Made by a program: the position numbers and the translations under genes. Shown piece by piece: positions 17,909-28,100 of a stretch of 64,000 bases of DNA. Under the pieces are notes generated by a model, which did no database searches, was not told where the DNA came from, and saw nothing but the letters and a program-made list of their open reading frames with translations. How positions within the stretch are numbered: the first letter of the stretch is position 1; each line of letters opens with the position of its first letter. Origin of the DNA: Armatimonadota bacterium (lineage in GTDB: Bacteria; Armatimonadota; Zipacnadia; Zipacnadales; JABUFB01); NCBI GenBank assembly GCA_013314775.1, contig JABUFB010000010.1, forward strand, positions 62,001 through 126,000, read 5' to 3'.

Positions 17909-17957
17909 ACTCGCCGGAACACCGCCCGAAGCATCCGGGCGTAGTTCCGGCGAGTTT
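17909..17957. terminator. Nested hairpin terminator between convergent genes
   Basis: A 12-base perfect outer stem (17909-17920 with 17944-17955) encloses a second stem, GCCCG (17924-17928) with CGGGC (17936-17940), and TTT follows on the plus strand. It lies between the convergent lipoprotein and proline-rich-protein genes. The minus side has only a weak T-rich tail, so it probably serves the plus strand best. Confidence 0.7.
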
Positions 17958-17980
17958 CGTCTGCGCCGATTGGCCTTCCG

Positions 17981-20605
17981 CTACTTCTCCAGCCATACCT
18001 TGCAGCTCGCTGCGGCCCGGTCGATCGGCAGCGCGGCCCAAACCTGATAGCGCCCGGCCGAGGGGGCGGTCCAGGTGGTCAGTGCGGAGACCCCGCGTGC
18101 CTCGAGACCCGCAACAAAAGCGCCTGGGTCGTCGACGGGGAGGGCCTGGGCACCTTCAATGGATGGCGACAGCGCCGCGCAGAGCTGAGGGGTAACGGTG
18201 GAGGGCGAGATGCGCTGCCCATTGGGCCCAATCAGCACGCACTCGGGTCGGCCCGTGGCTTGGTAGAACTCGGGCACGCGCCGCGAGCGGGTGAGATCAC
18301 AAAGGCAGGCAGTGACGCTCTGCCCAATGGAGAGGTCCACCTGGCGGACATACCACATCCACCGCCAGTCCCGGGCGGTCTCGAGCCATGCCTGCCGTCG
18401 TTGATCAAACATATCGCGGCTTACATAGAGCAGCGCGGCGTCGTTCTCCCGCACCGCGTGCAGCATCGCCTCACCCCTCGTGACCTCGTACAACGGTGTG
18501 ATCCCGTCCACATGGTCGGAATAGAGCAGCAATGTGGACGGATCAGGATCGGGGCTGTCTCCCGCGAACAAGCCAAGCTGGGTGGGCATTCCAGGCGGCC
18601 AGAGACGCCCGTCCGGCGCTCGGACGATCCACATTGGCTGCAGACCGGCCGGTTCAGGAGTCGCGGTCAGTTCCACGTAGTGCAGCTTCACAGCGGTGTC
18701 AGACAACTCCACCGGCGGAAGGTCCTCGGCGGCGATGCCGGCGATCAGCGGCGCCTGCAGGACAAGATCCCGCGGGGCCGTCGCCGGCGGCGTGGTGGGC
18801 GTCTCAGCCAGTGCCCCTGCTGGTTCGCGGGCACCGTCGCCGTCAGGCGTTGGAGCTTTGGGTGGAGCTGTCGCCGCCGCGCCGGGTTCAGTGCTCTCCT
18901 CATGGGCGTCCGCGCCGGCCTGTGGAACAACGGGCACCGGCACTTCCGGGGCAGGCGGCGCGGTAACCGGTGCCGGTCGTTCCACCGACGGCACGCTCTC
19001 GCCCGGGGCCGCCGGAGGCACCGTGATCGGCACGTAGTCCCCCACTGCAGCCGTGGGCTCTGCAGAACCGCTTGAGCCGCATGAGGCCAGGAGCGGCTTT
19101 ACCTCCGCCGGCGGGGCTTCCACTATGGGTTCATCGGGTGCCGGACCACCCGGGATCGGCCTCGCCTTGGGGCGCGTGGGCAGGAGAAGCGTCGACCCAC
19201 TTCGCTGCGAATCACCGGCGTCCGATTCTGGTCGCCGCGCACTGCGGGCCGTAGGCTCGCGGCCTGAGGCACTGCGGGAAATCAGGGGACGCGAACCAGC
19301 GTCGTCCGCGGCTGCCTCGGGCTCATCCACACGTACCGGGGTAATTGGTCTCGGGATGGACGCCCCCGACACAGTTGAGGGAACCACGGAGGGACCGGCA
19401 GGGGTAGATGCGACCTCATCGGCCGGACGTGGCATGACCACGGGTTGTGCACCGCCTGACGGCTGCGTGCGCGGGCCCAGTGGCGCGCTCAAAACCGAAG
19501 CTGCCGTGGGCGCGGCCGCGTCGGGCGCCGGCCCCGCAGGCTGCGGAGAAGCCGGCGGCACCGTGCCCGTCGCTTCGGGAACCGTTCCCGCAGGAGCCAG
19601 GACGGGCGGGAAGAAGGTGACAACACCGGGCCCAGCTTCGGGAATGGTGATCGCGGGACCCACAGGGGCTGCTGCGACCGGCGCCGGAGTAGTTGCCTGC
19701 GTCGGCTCCCCCCTTGGCACAATACCGGCCCCTGCGGTCCACGTGGTCGCCGAAATGGCGGGGGCTGGGTCTGTGACGCGCAGAACCAGGGAATCATCGA
19801 CCACGGCAGGGGTTTCGGGAGCGATCCGGACCGCCAACTCGGGGGCCCCGACGGTCGGCCTCGCCAGAATGCCGGAAGGGGGCGGCGGGCCGGCGGGAGG
19901 CGCATCCGCGAGACTTGGGCCGGTGACCACCACCGGCGAGGGCGCGGCTTCCTCAGGAGCAATGGCGTCCACAGCCGGTGTGACCACTGCGGGTACTGGC
20001 ATGCCCACTGAGGGCGAGCTGGGAGCCGGCGCTGACGGTCCGATGACCGGGGCCACTGGTTCGGGCGATGCTGCCCGTGCCAGGCGCGCGCCACCCGCAG
20101 GCTGAGCAGAAGCGCGGTCGGACCGGCTCAGCGCGGAGACGCCAGTGGGCGAAGCAGGTTCAGTCGGCTGCACCGCTCGCGTCTCATCGGCAAGTGGCTC
20201 GTCGCCACCCACCCGGGCTGAGACGCGGACGGGGGCGCTGTCGCCCACTGTGACCTGCGCCTCATAGCGGCCAACAGGCAGCGGTTCGCCCAGAGCGATC
20301 TCGTAGCGACTCCACGCGGGGCGACCCGCGTTCAGCACCACTTCGTCCGTCTTGAGTGTTCCACCGTTCAGGCTCCAGCGAATCTGAGCCCTAGTTCCCG
20401 GCGGGACGTCACCTGCCCGAAACCATACGTAAATCGCCCGGGCGCCTTTGGGGAACCAGGAGGTCGGCGAGATTGGCTGGCCCTTCGGGGTGACCCCATG
20501 GCAGACAACAGCGCCTGTGACGGGCTCCGGAGCGGCCTGTCCGAAGCCGGCAGACAGCACCACCACGGCCAGCCCGGCGATGGCGGTCAGCGGCAGTCTC
20601 CTCAT
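17981..20605 (-). CDS. Large exported protein with a long Pro/Ala-rich linker
   Basis: 874 residues; no family recognised. It has a signal peptide (about 1-25: LPLTAIAGLAVVVLSAGFGQA). A beta-rich module follows (about 30-135: YVWFRAGDVPPGTRAQIRWSLNG, then YEAQVTVGDSAPVRVSARV). A low-complexity linker of roughly 450 residues is rich in Pro, Ala, Val, Thr and Ser. The globular C-terminal part (about 620-874) has many Trp and Tyr (ARDWRWMWYVRQVDLSIG, ALTTWTAPSAGRYQVWAALP). The linker suggests the two ends act on opposite sides of a wall or periplasm (inference). The ATG at 20605 has a GGAG-type SD 9 bases upstream; the longer frame to 20836 overlaps mutM. Confidence 0.75.
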   Translation of the reverse strand: MRRLPLTAIAGLAVVVLSAGFGQAAPEPVTGAVVCHGVTPKGQPISPTSWFPKGARAIYVWFRAGDVPPGTRAQIRWSLNGGTLKTDEVVLNAGRPAWSRYEIALGEPLPVGRYEAQVTVGDSAPVRVSARVGGDEPLADETRAVQPTEPASPTGVSALSRSDRASAQPAGGARLARAASPEPVAPVIGPSAPAPSSPSVGMPVPAVVTPAVDAIAPEEAAPSPVVVTGPSLADAPPAGPPPPSGILARPTVGAPELAVRIAPETPAVVDDSLVLRVTDPAPAISATTWTAGAGIVPRGEPTQATTPAPVAAAPVGPAITIPEAGPGVVTFFPPVLAPAGTVPEATGTVPPASPQPAGPAPDAAAPTAASVLSAPLGPRTQPSGGAQPVVMPRPADEVASTPAGPSVVPSTVSGASIPRPITPVRVDEPEAAADDAGSRPLISRSASGREPTARSARRPESDAGDSQRSGSTLLLPTRPKARPIPGGPAPDEPIVEAPPAEVKPLLASCGSSGSAEPTAAVGDYVPITVPPAAPGESVPSVERPAPVTAPPAPEVPVPVVPQAGADAHEESTEPGAAATAPPKAPTPDGDGAREPAGALAETPTTPPATAPRDLVLQAPLIAGIAAEDLPPVELSDTAVKLHYVELTATPEPAGLQPMWIVRAPDGRLWPPGMPTQLGLFAGDSPDPDPSTLLLYSDHVDGITPLYEVTRGEAMLHAVRENDAALLYVSRDMFDQRRQAWLETARDWRWMWYVRQVDLSIGQSVTACLCDLTRSRRVPEFYQATGRPECVLIGPNGQRISPSTVTPQLCAALSPSIEGAQALPVDDPGAFVAGLEARGVSALTTWTAPSAGRYQVWAALPIDRAAASCKVWLEK

Positions 20606-20721
20606 GCTCTCATCTCCGATTCGCGGCAGACACCGCCTCACGTCCCCGAGTAGCGGAGTCTCATCGGGAGTATTGTAACACGAACCCGAGGCAACCGGGC
20701 CGACTCCGTCAGTGTGACCAG

Positions 20722-21579
20722 TCAGTCTTGCGGCTCCACGGTCCCGTGCTTTGCCTGGCAGCATGGGCAGTAGTAGGTGCTGCGCTGGGCCTGAACCAGT
20801 CGCCGGACCACACCCCGGCATCCGCGTCGCAGGCACCTGTCGCCTTCGCGCCCATATACCTGGAGACTGCGCTGGAAGCCTCCCGGTTCCCCGGTTCCGG
20901 TGCGATAATCACTGATGGTGGTGCCCCGAGACCGGATCGCCTCCCGGATCACCCACCGAATTGACCGCGCCAGCCGCCGCAGATCCGCCTCCGCCAGGCG
21001 ATTGCACGGCGTCCGCGGGTCGATACGGGCCCGAGACAGGATTTCGCAGGCGTAGATATTCCCAATACCTGCGATGGCGGTCTGGTCCAGGAGGAACTGC
21101 TTCACGCTGACGGTGCGCCGCGAGACAAGGGATGCAAGACTTCGCGCAGTCGGGGGCGACTTGAGCGCATCCGAGCCCAGCCCAACCAGCGTGCGCGCAG
21201 TGGTCTCACCACGGGTAGGGATCAATTCCAGCGTGCCAAGCCGCCTCGGGTCCACGTGCAGGAGCAGGCGCCCGTCATCCAGCGCGAATACCGTGCGCGT
21301 ATGCGGTGGAATGTCCTCGCCAGCAGCTATCGGATACAGTTTGCCGGTCATGCGAAAGTGCACGACCAACGACCAGCCTCCGGTGAAGCGCAGGATAAGG
21401 GCCTTCCCGTGCCGGTCGACCTCCAGAAGCTGCGCCCCGGTAAGGGCGTCGCGAAAAGCGCCGGGCGTTGCGCCCACCAGCATTTCCGGCTTGAGCACGC
21501 GAACGGACACTACCCGGCATCCGAGGATGCTCTCGGAGAGGTCGCGGCGTACAGTCTCGACTTCAGGGAGTTCGGGCAT
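20722..21579 (-). CDS. mutM: Formamidopyrimidine-DNA glycosylase (Fpg/MutM)
   Basis: 285-residue bifunctional glycosylase/AP lyase that removes 8-oxoguanine and other oxidised purines. The catalytic PE at residues 2-3 (MPELPEVETV), the beta-hairpin lysine in GKALIL (K59), the H2TH region LDQTAIAGIGNIYACEIL and the C-terminal four-cysteine zinc finger (CLRRGC then YYCPCC) are all present. The start is unambiguous because Pro2 must follow the initiator Met. It starts 21 bases after the stop of the MrfA-type helicase and is likely co-transcribed with it. Confidence 0.95.
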   Translation of the reverse strand: MPELPEVETVRRDLSESILGCRVVSVRVLKPEMLVGATPGAFRDALTGAQLLEVDRHGKALILRFTGGWSLVVHFRMTGKLYPIAAGEDIPPHTRTVFALDDGRLLLHVDPRRLGTLELIPTRGETTARTLVGLGSDALKSPPTARSLASLVSRRTVSVKQFLLDQTAIAGIGNIYACEILSRARIDPRTPCNRLAEADLRRLARSIRWVIREAIRSRGTTISDYRTGTGEPGGFQRSLQVYGREGDRCLRRGCRGVVRRLVQAQRSTYYCPCCQAKHGTVEPQD

Positions 21580-21600
21580 GATGTGATGGCCCGGTGCAGG

Positions 21601-24096
21601 CTACTTGCCGTCTTTGCTTTGGTCGCGCAGGCGGCGTCGGAGTCGTGCCTCAATCTTTTCAGGCAACGGGCGGATCTCCAGGGGCTGAGGGTTGTGTGCG
21701 GGCGCCCTTTCGGGAATAGGGCCCGTTGCGGTCTGGCGCAACTGGTACATGCGCCCCGGCGGCTTGGGCTCGTACGGCTCCAGCTGCAGCAGATCATGCA
21801 AGATACACAGCGCGGCTTCCTTGTCCGGGATTTTCCCCCGGGTGTCGATCTCACCACCACCGGGCTCGTAGGGTGGCAGCGGCGATCCCACACAGGATGG
21901 GCACCCTTCTTCGCAACCGCAGCGGGTGATGAGGTCGAGCGCCGCGGTCACCACCTGCTCGACGATCTCGAAGAGGCGCTCCGAGTAACCGACCCCGCCC
22001 GGGAAGCGGTCATAGATGAAGATTGCAGGCGAGGACAGGTTGCTCGAGTCCACCACTGAGCCGATGTCCGCCGGGTCGCACATCACGTAAGCCGGGAGCA
22101 CGCCCGCCATGGCGTTGGAGATGCCCAGAAGCCCCTCGTCCGGGATGCGCCCATACTCGCGCACTTTCTGTAGTACGTGGCGCGGCGGCATGAGCCAGAA
22201 GGCCACAGTGTCCAGGTCGATCGGAGGCAGGTCAAGATTGCCGAAACCGATGGAATCGTTCTCGTAGAACTTCACCTTGCGGAACATGTAGACGAGATCG
22301 GTGACCTCGGCCGGACCGTTGCCGATCTCGCTGATGCGCCACCGCGAGGTGACCGGCGGCTCGTCCGGGTCATCCACCAGCTTGATCGAGGTCTTGTCCA
22401 CGGACATCGTAAAGTAGTCGATATCCCGCTTGCGCACATAGGCGATGCGCTGGGTAAGGTTCAGCTCTTCGACGAAGTAAGTCTCGCCATCGTGCATGTA
22501 GATGGCTTCGGTATGAAGCTGCGTGAAGGCTCCCCATTCGTCCATCTCGCCAATGACCTTGCCGCTGTCCAGCTCCTGGATCACATAGTTGTGCTCGTCG
22601 GCCGACCGCAGGCTGACATCCCCAGCCGGGTACGCCGGACCGCGCCAGAACCAGCGCCCCTTGATCTCCTGTACCTCTCGCCTGTCCTTGAGAATCTGCA
22701 TGATTCCACCGAGGTACTCTCCGAAGAACTCTACATCATCGCCCGTAACCGGCAGCTCCTGGGTCGCGCAACGTGCATGGCCGTAGAGGATGTAGGGGTT
22801 CTCCTGGTCGATAATCGCCTCTTCGTGGGGCTGGTCGAAAAAGTACTCGGGATGCTGCATGAGGTACTGATCGATGGGGTCCTCGCGAGCGATGAGAATC
22901 GCGATGGAATCTTCCTGCGTACGCCCGGCGCGCCCTGCTTGCTGCCAAGTGCTCGCGATGGAACCGGGATAGCCCACCATGAGGCAGGCGTCCAGAGAGC
23001 CAATATCGATTCCCAGCTCCAAAGCATTGGTCGTCGTCACGCCCATCAATTCGCCTTCGAACAGCCGGCGCTCGATCTCCCGGCGCTCCGAAGGCAGATA
23101 ACCGCCCCGGTACGCGCGTACCACATTGGCCAGCCGGCGACTGCGGTGCTCCAGTTCATCTTGCACGTATCGGTAGAGGATCTCCGCGGTCGTCCTGGCC
23201 CGCACGAAAGCGATGGTCTGTACCCGGTAACGCTCGATGAGCTCGCACATGAGCCATTGAGCTTCACTGTTGGCGCTGCGGCGCGAGAGCCGGGCAGCAT
23301 CCACATACGGCGGGTTCCACAGCACGAAACGCTTTCGTCCCCGGGGAGATCCGTCGTCGTCCACAAGGCGCATCGGCCTGCCCACGATAGCCTGGGCGTG
23401 ATCCGCGGGATTGCCGATCGTGGCGCTGCAGCAGATGAATACGGGGTCAGCGCCATAGTGCCGGCAGATTCGCCTGAGCCTGCGGATCACGTTGGCCACG
23501 TTACTGCCGAAGATGCCCCGGTACGCATGGACTTCGTCGATAACCACAAAACGCAGCGCCTGCAGGAAATGGGCCCAGCGGGCATGGTTCGGCAGGACGC
23601 CACTGTGGAGCATGTCCGGATTGGTGAGAATGACATTGCCCTCATCGCGCAACTGTTTTCGCAGGTCCCGCGGGGTGTCCCCGTCGTAGGTTCCGGCGTG
23701 GATGGGCAGATCCGGTTGGGCCTCGCGGTAGCGCTTCAGGGTCTTCAGTTGATCCTGTGCAAGGGCTTTCGTGGGGAACAGGTAGAGCGCTCTCGCGGTC
23801 GGGTCCTCAATAAGCGCCTCGAGCACCGGGACGTTGTAGCAGAGCGTCTTTCCGCTGGCCGTGGATGTTACGACGACGAAGCTCTCGCCCTGTCGGGCAG
23901 CAGTCACCGCGGCGGCCTGATGGGTGTAAAGACGCTGGATACCCTCGGTCGCGAGAGCTGTTGCGACTGGCTCGGGAAGAGGCGGGGCAAGGTCGGCGAA
24001 CCGCGCCTCCCGGGCGGGCAACTGCTGCACCCACACGATCTGGTTGCCGTAATGCCGACTGCTGCGTATTTCGGACAGGAAGCGTTCGACGTCCAA
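21601..24096 (-). CDS. mrfA: DEAD/DEAH-box helicase with DUF1998, MrfA/YprA type
   Basis: 831-residue superfamily 2 helicase. The first RecA-like domain has THQ, the Walker A motif STASGKT (K83), PTKALAQDQL, DEVH and SAT. The second has TTNALELGIDIG and QQAGRAGR. The C-terminal third carries DUF1998, including CGCEEGCPSC, the zinc-binding cysteine cluster. B. subtilis MrfA with this layout is a 3'-5' helicase excising mitomycin adducts independently of UvrABC. The length agrees with the family. The adjoining mutM supports a DNA-repair role. Confidence 0.9.
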   Translation of the reverse strand: MDVERFLSEIRSSRHYGNQIVWVQQLPAREARFADLAPPLPEPVATALATEGIQRLYTHQAAAVTAARQGESFVVVTSTASGKTLCYNVPVLEALIEDPTARALYLFPTKALAQDQLKTLKRYREAQPDLPIHAGTYDGDTPRDLRKQLRDEGNVILTNPDMLHSGVLPNHARWAHFLQALRFVVIDEVHAYRGIFGSNVANVIRRLRRICRHYGADPVFICCSATIGNPADHAQAIVGRPMRLVDDDGSPRGRKRFVLWNPPYVDAARLSRRSANSEAQWLMCELIERYRVQTIAFVRARTTAEILYRYVQDELEHRSRRLANVVRAYRGGYLPSERREIERRLFEGELMGVTTTNALELGIDIGSLDACLMVGYPGSIASTWQQAGRAGRTQEDSIAILIAREDPIDQYLMQHPEYFFDQPHEEAIIDQENPYILYGHARCATQELPVTGDDVEFFGEYLGGIMQILKDRREVQEIKGRWFWRGPAYPAGDVSLRSADEHNYVIQELDSGKVIGEMDEWGAFTQLHTEAIYMHDGETYFVEELNLTQRIAYVRKRDIDYFTMSVDKTSIKLVDDPDEPPVTSRWRISEIGNGPAEVTDLVYMFRKVKFYENDSIGFGNLDLPPIDLDTVAFWLMPPRHVLQKVREYGRIPDEGLLGISNAMAGVLPAYVMCDPADIGSVVDSSNLSSPAIFIYDRFPGGVGYSERLFEIVEQVVTAALDLITRCGCEEGCPSCVGSPLPPYEPGGGEIDTRGKIPDKEAALCILHDLLQLEPYEPKPPGRMYQLRQTATGPIPERAPAHNPQPLEIRPLPEKIEARLRRRLRDQSKDGK

Positions 24097-24166
24097 GTGC
24101 TGCGATTCTCCTTGCCCTGCCGCGCCGGGCGGGCTGTTTTCGGGCGTTGTCGTCGTTCAGAACGGC

Positions 24167-24475
24167 TCACGAGCTGCCATTCGCAGGGGGAAACTTGCCT
24201 GACACATCCGGCGGCTGCTTCTCATCCAGTGAGGGCTTCCCGCCACGGGCTTCGTCCTCCGCCTTGCGCCTCGCATCCATCATCATCTCGCTCTCGCGGA
24301 AGCCGTCATTGAGCCGAGACAAACGGTTCCGGAAAATCACGATGAGCGAGACGGCGGACACCACATAGAGCGGGTATCGATAGAACGGGGGCGCCCAACC
24401 CGCGAAGACCACAGGCCACCACAGGAGGATGATTGCGATCATCGTAAGCCATTCCAGCAGTTCGACACGTGTCAT
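24167..24475 (-). CDS. Small two-helix membrane protein
   Basis: 102 residues; no family recognised. Two hydrophobic segments (about 7-28 and 33-50) are followed by a charged tail of about 45 residues (RKAEDEARGGKPSLDEKQ) that is probably cytoplasmic. The ATG at 24475 has GAGG 8 bases upstream. The longer frame to 24697 has no translation signal and a non-protein-like composition. It lies 70 bases upstream of the MrfA-type helicase on the same strand. The 277-base gap from here to 24752 is AT-rich for this genome and probably holds divergent promoters, for example TTGAGA at 24612 and TATAAA at 24638, but no spacing is ideal. Confidence 0.6.
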   Translation of the reverse strand: MTRVELLEWLTMIAIILLWWPVVFAGWAPPFYRYPLYVVSAVSLIVIFRNRLSRLNDGFRESEMMMDARRKAEDEARGGKPSLDEKQPPDVSGKFPPANGSS

Positions 24476-24752
24476 TACATGAACCTCGCACCCACCGCCG
24501 GGGCAGTTGAAGCACCAAGTTTGTATAAATGGACTATAGATGAATGGGCACAGAGCGTCAACGCCCGCTGAACGGCGGTCAAACGCAGGGCGCGGAGCTC
24601 GATCACTGGGATTGAGAAAAGCCGATGGTGGGTAGACTATAAAATTGACGGTACGTCTTGTCGAGCGGTCTTTCACAACTGTGCCGAGCGGGTCCATCCC
24701 GTTTTGCCGCGGTCATCTGTCCGCGAAGGTCCGAGGATTGGGGGCTACAGGG

Positions 24753-25112
24753 ATGCAAAAGGACATTCTGCGACTGATGGGCTTGAAGGACATGCGTACT
24801 ACGCTGTGGACGGCAGTGATCTGCGTGGCACTGGCGATAGTGCTCGCCGCCGTCATCCACTCCCCGGCAGGGCGATGGACCGTTCTCGTGCTGTTTGGGG
24901 GCATCGGCGTGGGCGCAGCCATTTCCCTTTTGACCAAGGCGCGGTTCCGCTACCGGGAGCTGTGCAAAGGTCACTGCCCCAACCCGCTGTGCCACGGCGT
25001 CGTTGTCCACAGCGAGAATTTCCCGCGCGACGTGGTTGTCTGCCCGGTGTGTGGACGGGTCTGGCCGGCCCTGAGCCACATTGAGTTCAAGGTGACATCG
25101 AGACAGTGGTAG
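24753..25112 (+). CDS. Small membrane protein with C-terminal zinc ribbon
   Basis: 119 residues. Two transmembrane stretches (about 15-37 and 42-60) are followed by a cytoplasmic four-cysteine ribbon: CPNPLC (Cys-x4-Cys) and CPVC (Cys-x2-Cys) about 25 residues apart, with a further Cys just upstream. The knuckle spacing fits a structural zinc site. No known family. The ATG at 24753 is preferred because it begins the soluble N-terminus; the frame is open from 24645. It converges on the large hybrid kinase. Confidence 0.6.
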   Translation: MQKDILRLMGLKDMRTTLWTAVICVALAIVLAAVIHSPAGRWTVLVLFGGIGVGAAISLLTKARFRYRELCKGHCPNPLCHGVVVHSENFPRDVVVCPVCGRVWPALSHIEFKVTSRQW

Positions 25113-25178
25113 CCGCGGCGCGGATACGGGCAGACGGCGGCGTCTTCCAGGCGCCTCTTCATCCGGCTGAGTGGCTCG

Positions 25179-28100
25179 TCAGGCACCCAGCCCGCAGGAT
25201 GAGAGGGTTGCCACGAGCTCGGAAATGCTGAAAGGTTTTCTCAGACACGCAGAAGCCCCTTCTGCGAGCAGGCTGGCGGCAATCTCGTTTTCCGCACGCC
25301 CGGTGATTATCACCACGGGCGGTGGACTGTCCAGTTCCCGGGCGGCCTCCAGTACCGCTCTGCCCCCGCCGTCCGGCATGAGCAGATCACACAGAACCAC
25401 GTCAAACTGATCTCGGGCCAGCGCTTGCAGAGCTTCCTGAGTACCACCAACGGACACTACCGTACATCCGCGTTCAGACAGCGCATCAGACAGCAGCTCG
25501 CACAGGTCAGGCTCATCATCCGCCAGCAGGACGCGGATTTGCTGGTTTTCCGGCTCAGCGACCGCTGCCTGCGGCGCTGGAGAGGACTCTCCCTCCGTTC
25601 CATCTGCTAGCGCCCTGAACCGAAGTTCGAATGTGGTTCCGACTCCGACCTCGCTGTCCACAGCGATCGTACCGCCGTGTGCCTCAACGATCCCGTGTGA
25701 GACAGACAGTCCAAGGCCACTCCCTGGCAAATCACCGCCCCCAAGACTGCCCTTGGTGGTGAAGAACGGCTCGAAGATCCGGGGCAGATGTTCGGGTGGG
25801 ATGCCGATGCCCGTATCGGTGATCCTCACCACGATCTCACTCTCACCCGCTGTGTTCTGTTCGCAGAATGTGCGTAACTCGAGAGAGCCGCCCGCTGGAG
25901 TGGCATGGCAGGCGTTGATGATGAGATTGAGAAAGACTTGCTCAAGCTGGCCGATGTCCCCCGCCAGTCGTTCGCGCCCTGTGGTGTATATCCGACGCAC
26001 CTCAAGCCCGGCATTCTGCAGCTCGCGAGAGGCCATGTTCAACGCCGCATCCAGCGCGTCCTCAACCGCTACCGCGGACTTCTTGGGCACTTGCGGTCGT
26101 GCGAAACTGGTGAGGTTCGTGCAGATATCTGCGCCACGTTCCGTCGCTTTGAGGGCCACATCGGCCAGCTTCTCGTACGCAAGAGGGTCCCCCGTCCCGA
26201 TTGCCAGTTGCGCCCTGCCGCTGATGATCGCCAGCAAATTGTTGAACTCGTGAGCGACCCCCGCCGCAAGCTGACCCACGGCAGAGAGGCGCTGAGCGGC
26301 TTCAGCGCGCTTGCGCTCGGTGATATCTTTCACAACAGCAAAGCTGCCGGTGCACCGGCCTTCAGCATCCGTGGTTCGCCCGGCGTGAAAGACCACCGGG
26401 ATCTGTCGCCCTGAGCGAGACACCAGCGCAAGCTCGAACTCCCGGTGCTCATCGGCGGAGCAGCTCGAGCGGATCCACTCAGCCAGGCATTCGCGGCTGA
26501 ACTCCTCGCAGTAGCTCAGGGCATCGGCGCCGCGCAGGTCATCTGGTTCAACTTCCAGCATCCTCCCCAAAGCTGGGTTCGCATACTGGATGATGCCTGC
26601 GTCATCCATGGCCAGGAGGCCGTCCGCCATGCTCTCAACCAAATTGCGGTATCGAACCTCACTCGCCCGAAGCGCCTCTTCAGTGCGCTTGCGGTCGGTG
26701 ATGTCTGTGAGGATGCCCAGAGACCCGATATGTTTGCCCGTGACCGGATCAGCCAACCGCGTTGCACTGTCGCTGAGCCACCGGAGCTCACCCCACGCCG
26801 TGCGGACCAGATGGTCCACACGGTATCGCGGGATCGCGCCCTCCTTGAACTGTTCCGTGTACTGACGCAGGTCCTGCGGCGCGTCTGGATCGGCGACGCG
26901 GGACTCGATGATCATGCTCTCGAACTGCCCGGGACTTAGCTTGTTGGCAGGGATCCCGATAAGTGCCGCGATGCCTTCGCCGATGAAGTCGTAGCGTTTG
27001 TCGGAAAAGCTCCTGCGGTAGGGTACACCGTGGGCCGCCTCGATCGCCAGACGATGCAGTCGCTCGGACTGAGCAACCATCTCCTGGGCGTCGTGCTGGG
27101 CCGTGACGTCACGGAAGACCCCGCCGACTATGGGGCCTGCGGCGGTCTCCAGACGAAAAGGCGTCTCATGGATGACTCGGCGCTTCCCCTTGACCTCGAC
27201 GACTCGCTCCCGGCGTCCGTTGGGTCGCTGCTGCAGTTCGCCGGTCTGCAGGTAGCGCTCGACGGAACGCCTGAGCCGCTCCTCATAGCCTTCGGTCCGC
27301 TGTTCGGGGTGCATCAGGCGCGCCTGAACCTCCCACACCGGGCGTCCGATGACCTCGTCAGGCCGGAATCCCAACGTCCGCTCCGCAGCCGGATTCCACA
27401 TCACGATGTTCCCATGAACGTCGGAATAAGCGATACCGTCTGAGGTCTCCTCGAAGATGCTCCGGAAGAGGCGCTCACTCTCCTCCAGCGCCTGACTTGC
27501 ACGCATGCGCTCTGTGATGTCCTGGATGATGCCCAGGGATGCCACCACCGCGCCCGTGCTCGGATCCCTCACCGGGGTGGCGCAGTCGCTGATCCATTTC
27601 TCCTCGCCTGTGGGGGTGACAATCCGGTGGTCGACGCGCAGAGTATCCAATTCGCCCCTGCGGAATGCCGCCAGTGTCTCCTCGTAGGGTGCACCTTCAG
27701 TGCGGGTTTCCTGGATCATTGCGCGGAAGTGGCGCGGAGTGAACTCGTCCGCCGGGACGCCAAAGAGGTCAACGACGCCATCGCCCACGAAATCATAGAC
27801 GTCACTATTCAGCGGGAGGCGGTATGGTACGCCCCTACCGGCCCGGATCGCCTCGCGGTACAGGCGCTCAGATTCGACCAGCGCGTCCTCCGCGTCGCGG
27901 CGCGCCAGGATCTGCTCCCACTGCCGTAGCGCGGCCTTAGCGAAGCGGGGGGTCTCCGTGAGCAGTTCGCTGCCTTTGACCCAATAGTCTACGGCGCCGC
28001 GCTTCAGAGCGTCGACGGCCACTTCCTCACTGCCCTGACTGCTGATGACCACCAAGGGGGGGCCATACCGGGGATCAGTATCCTGCAGAAGCGCGTCGCC

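Noticed and set aside
20672-20677. TACAAT (minus strand) as a promoter for the Pro-rich exported protein
   Set aside because: No -35 hexamer at 15-19 bases; the nearest, TTGCCT, is only 11 bases away.
22177-24312. 711-codon plus-strand open frame
   Set aside because: Antisense shadow of the MrfA-type helicase, whose motifs are unambiguous.
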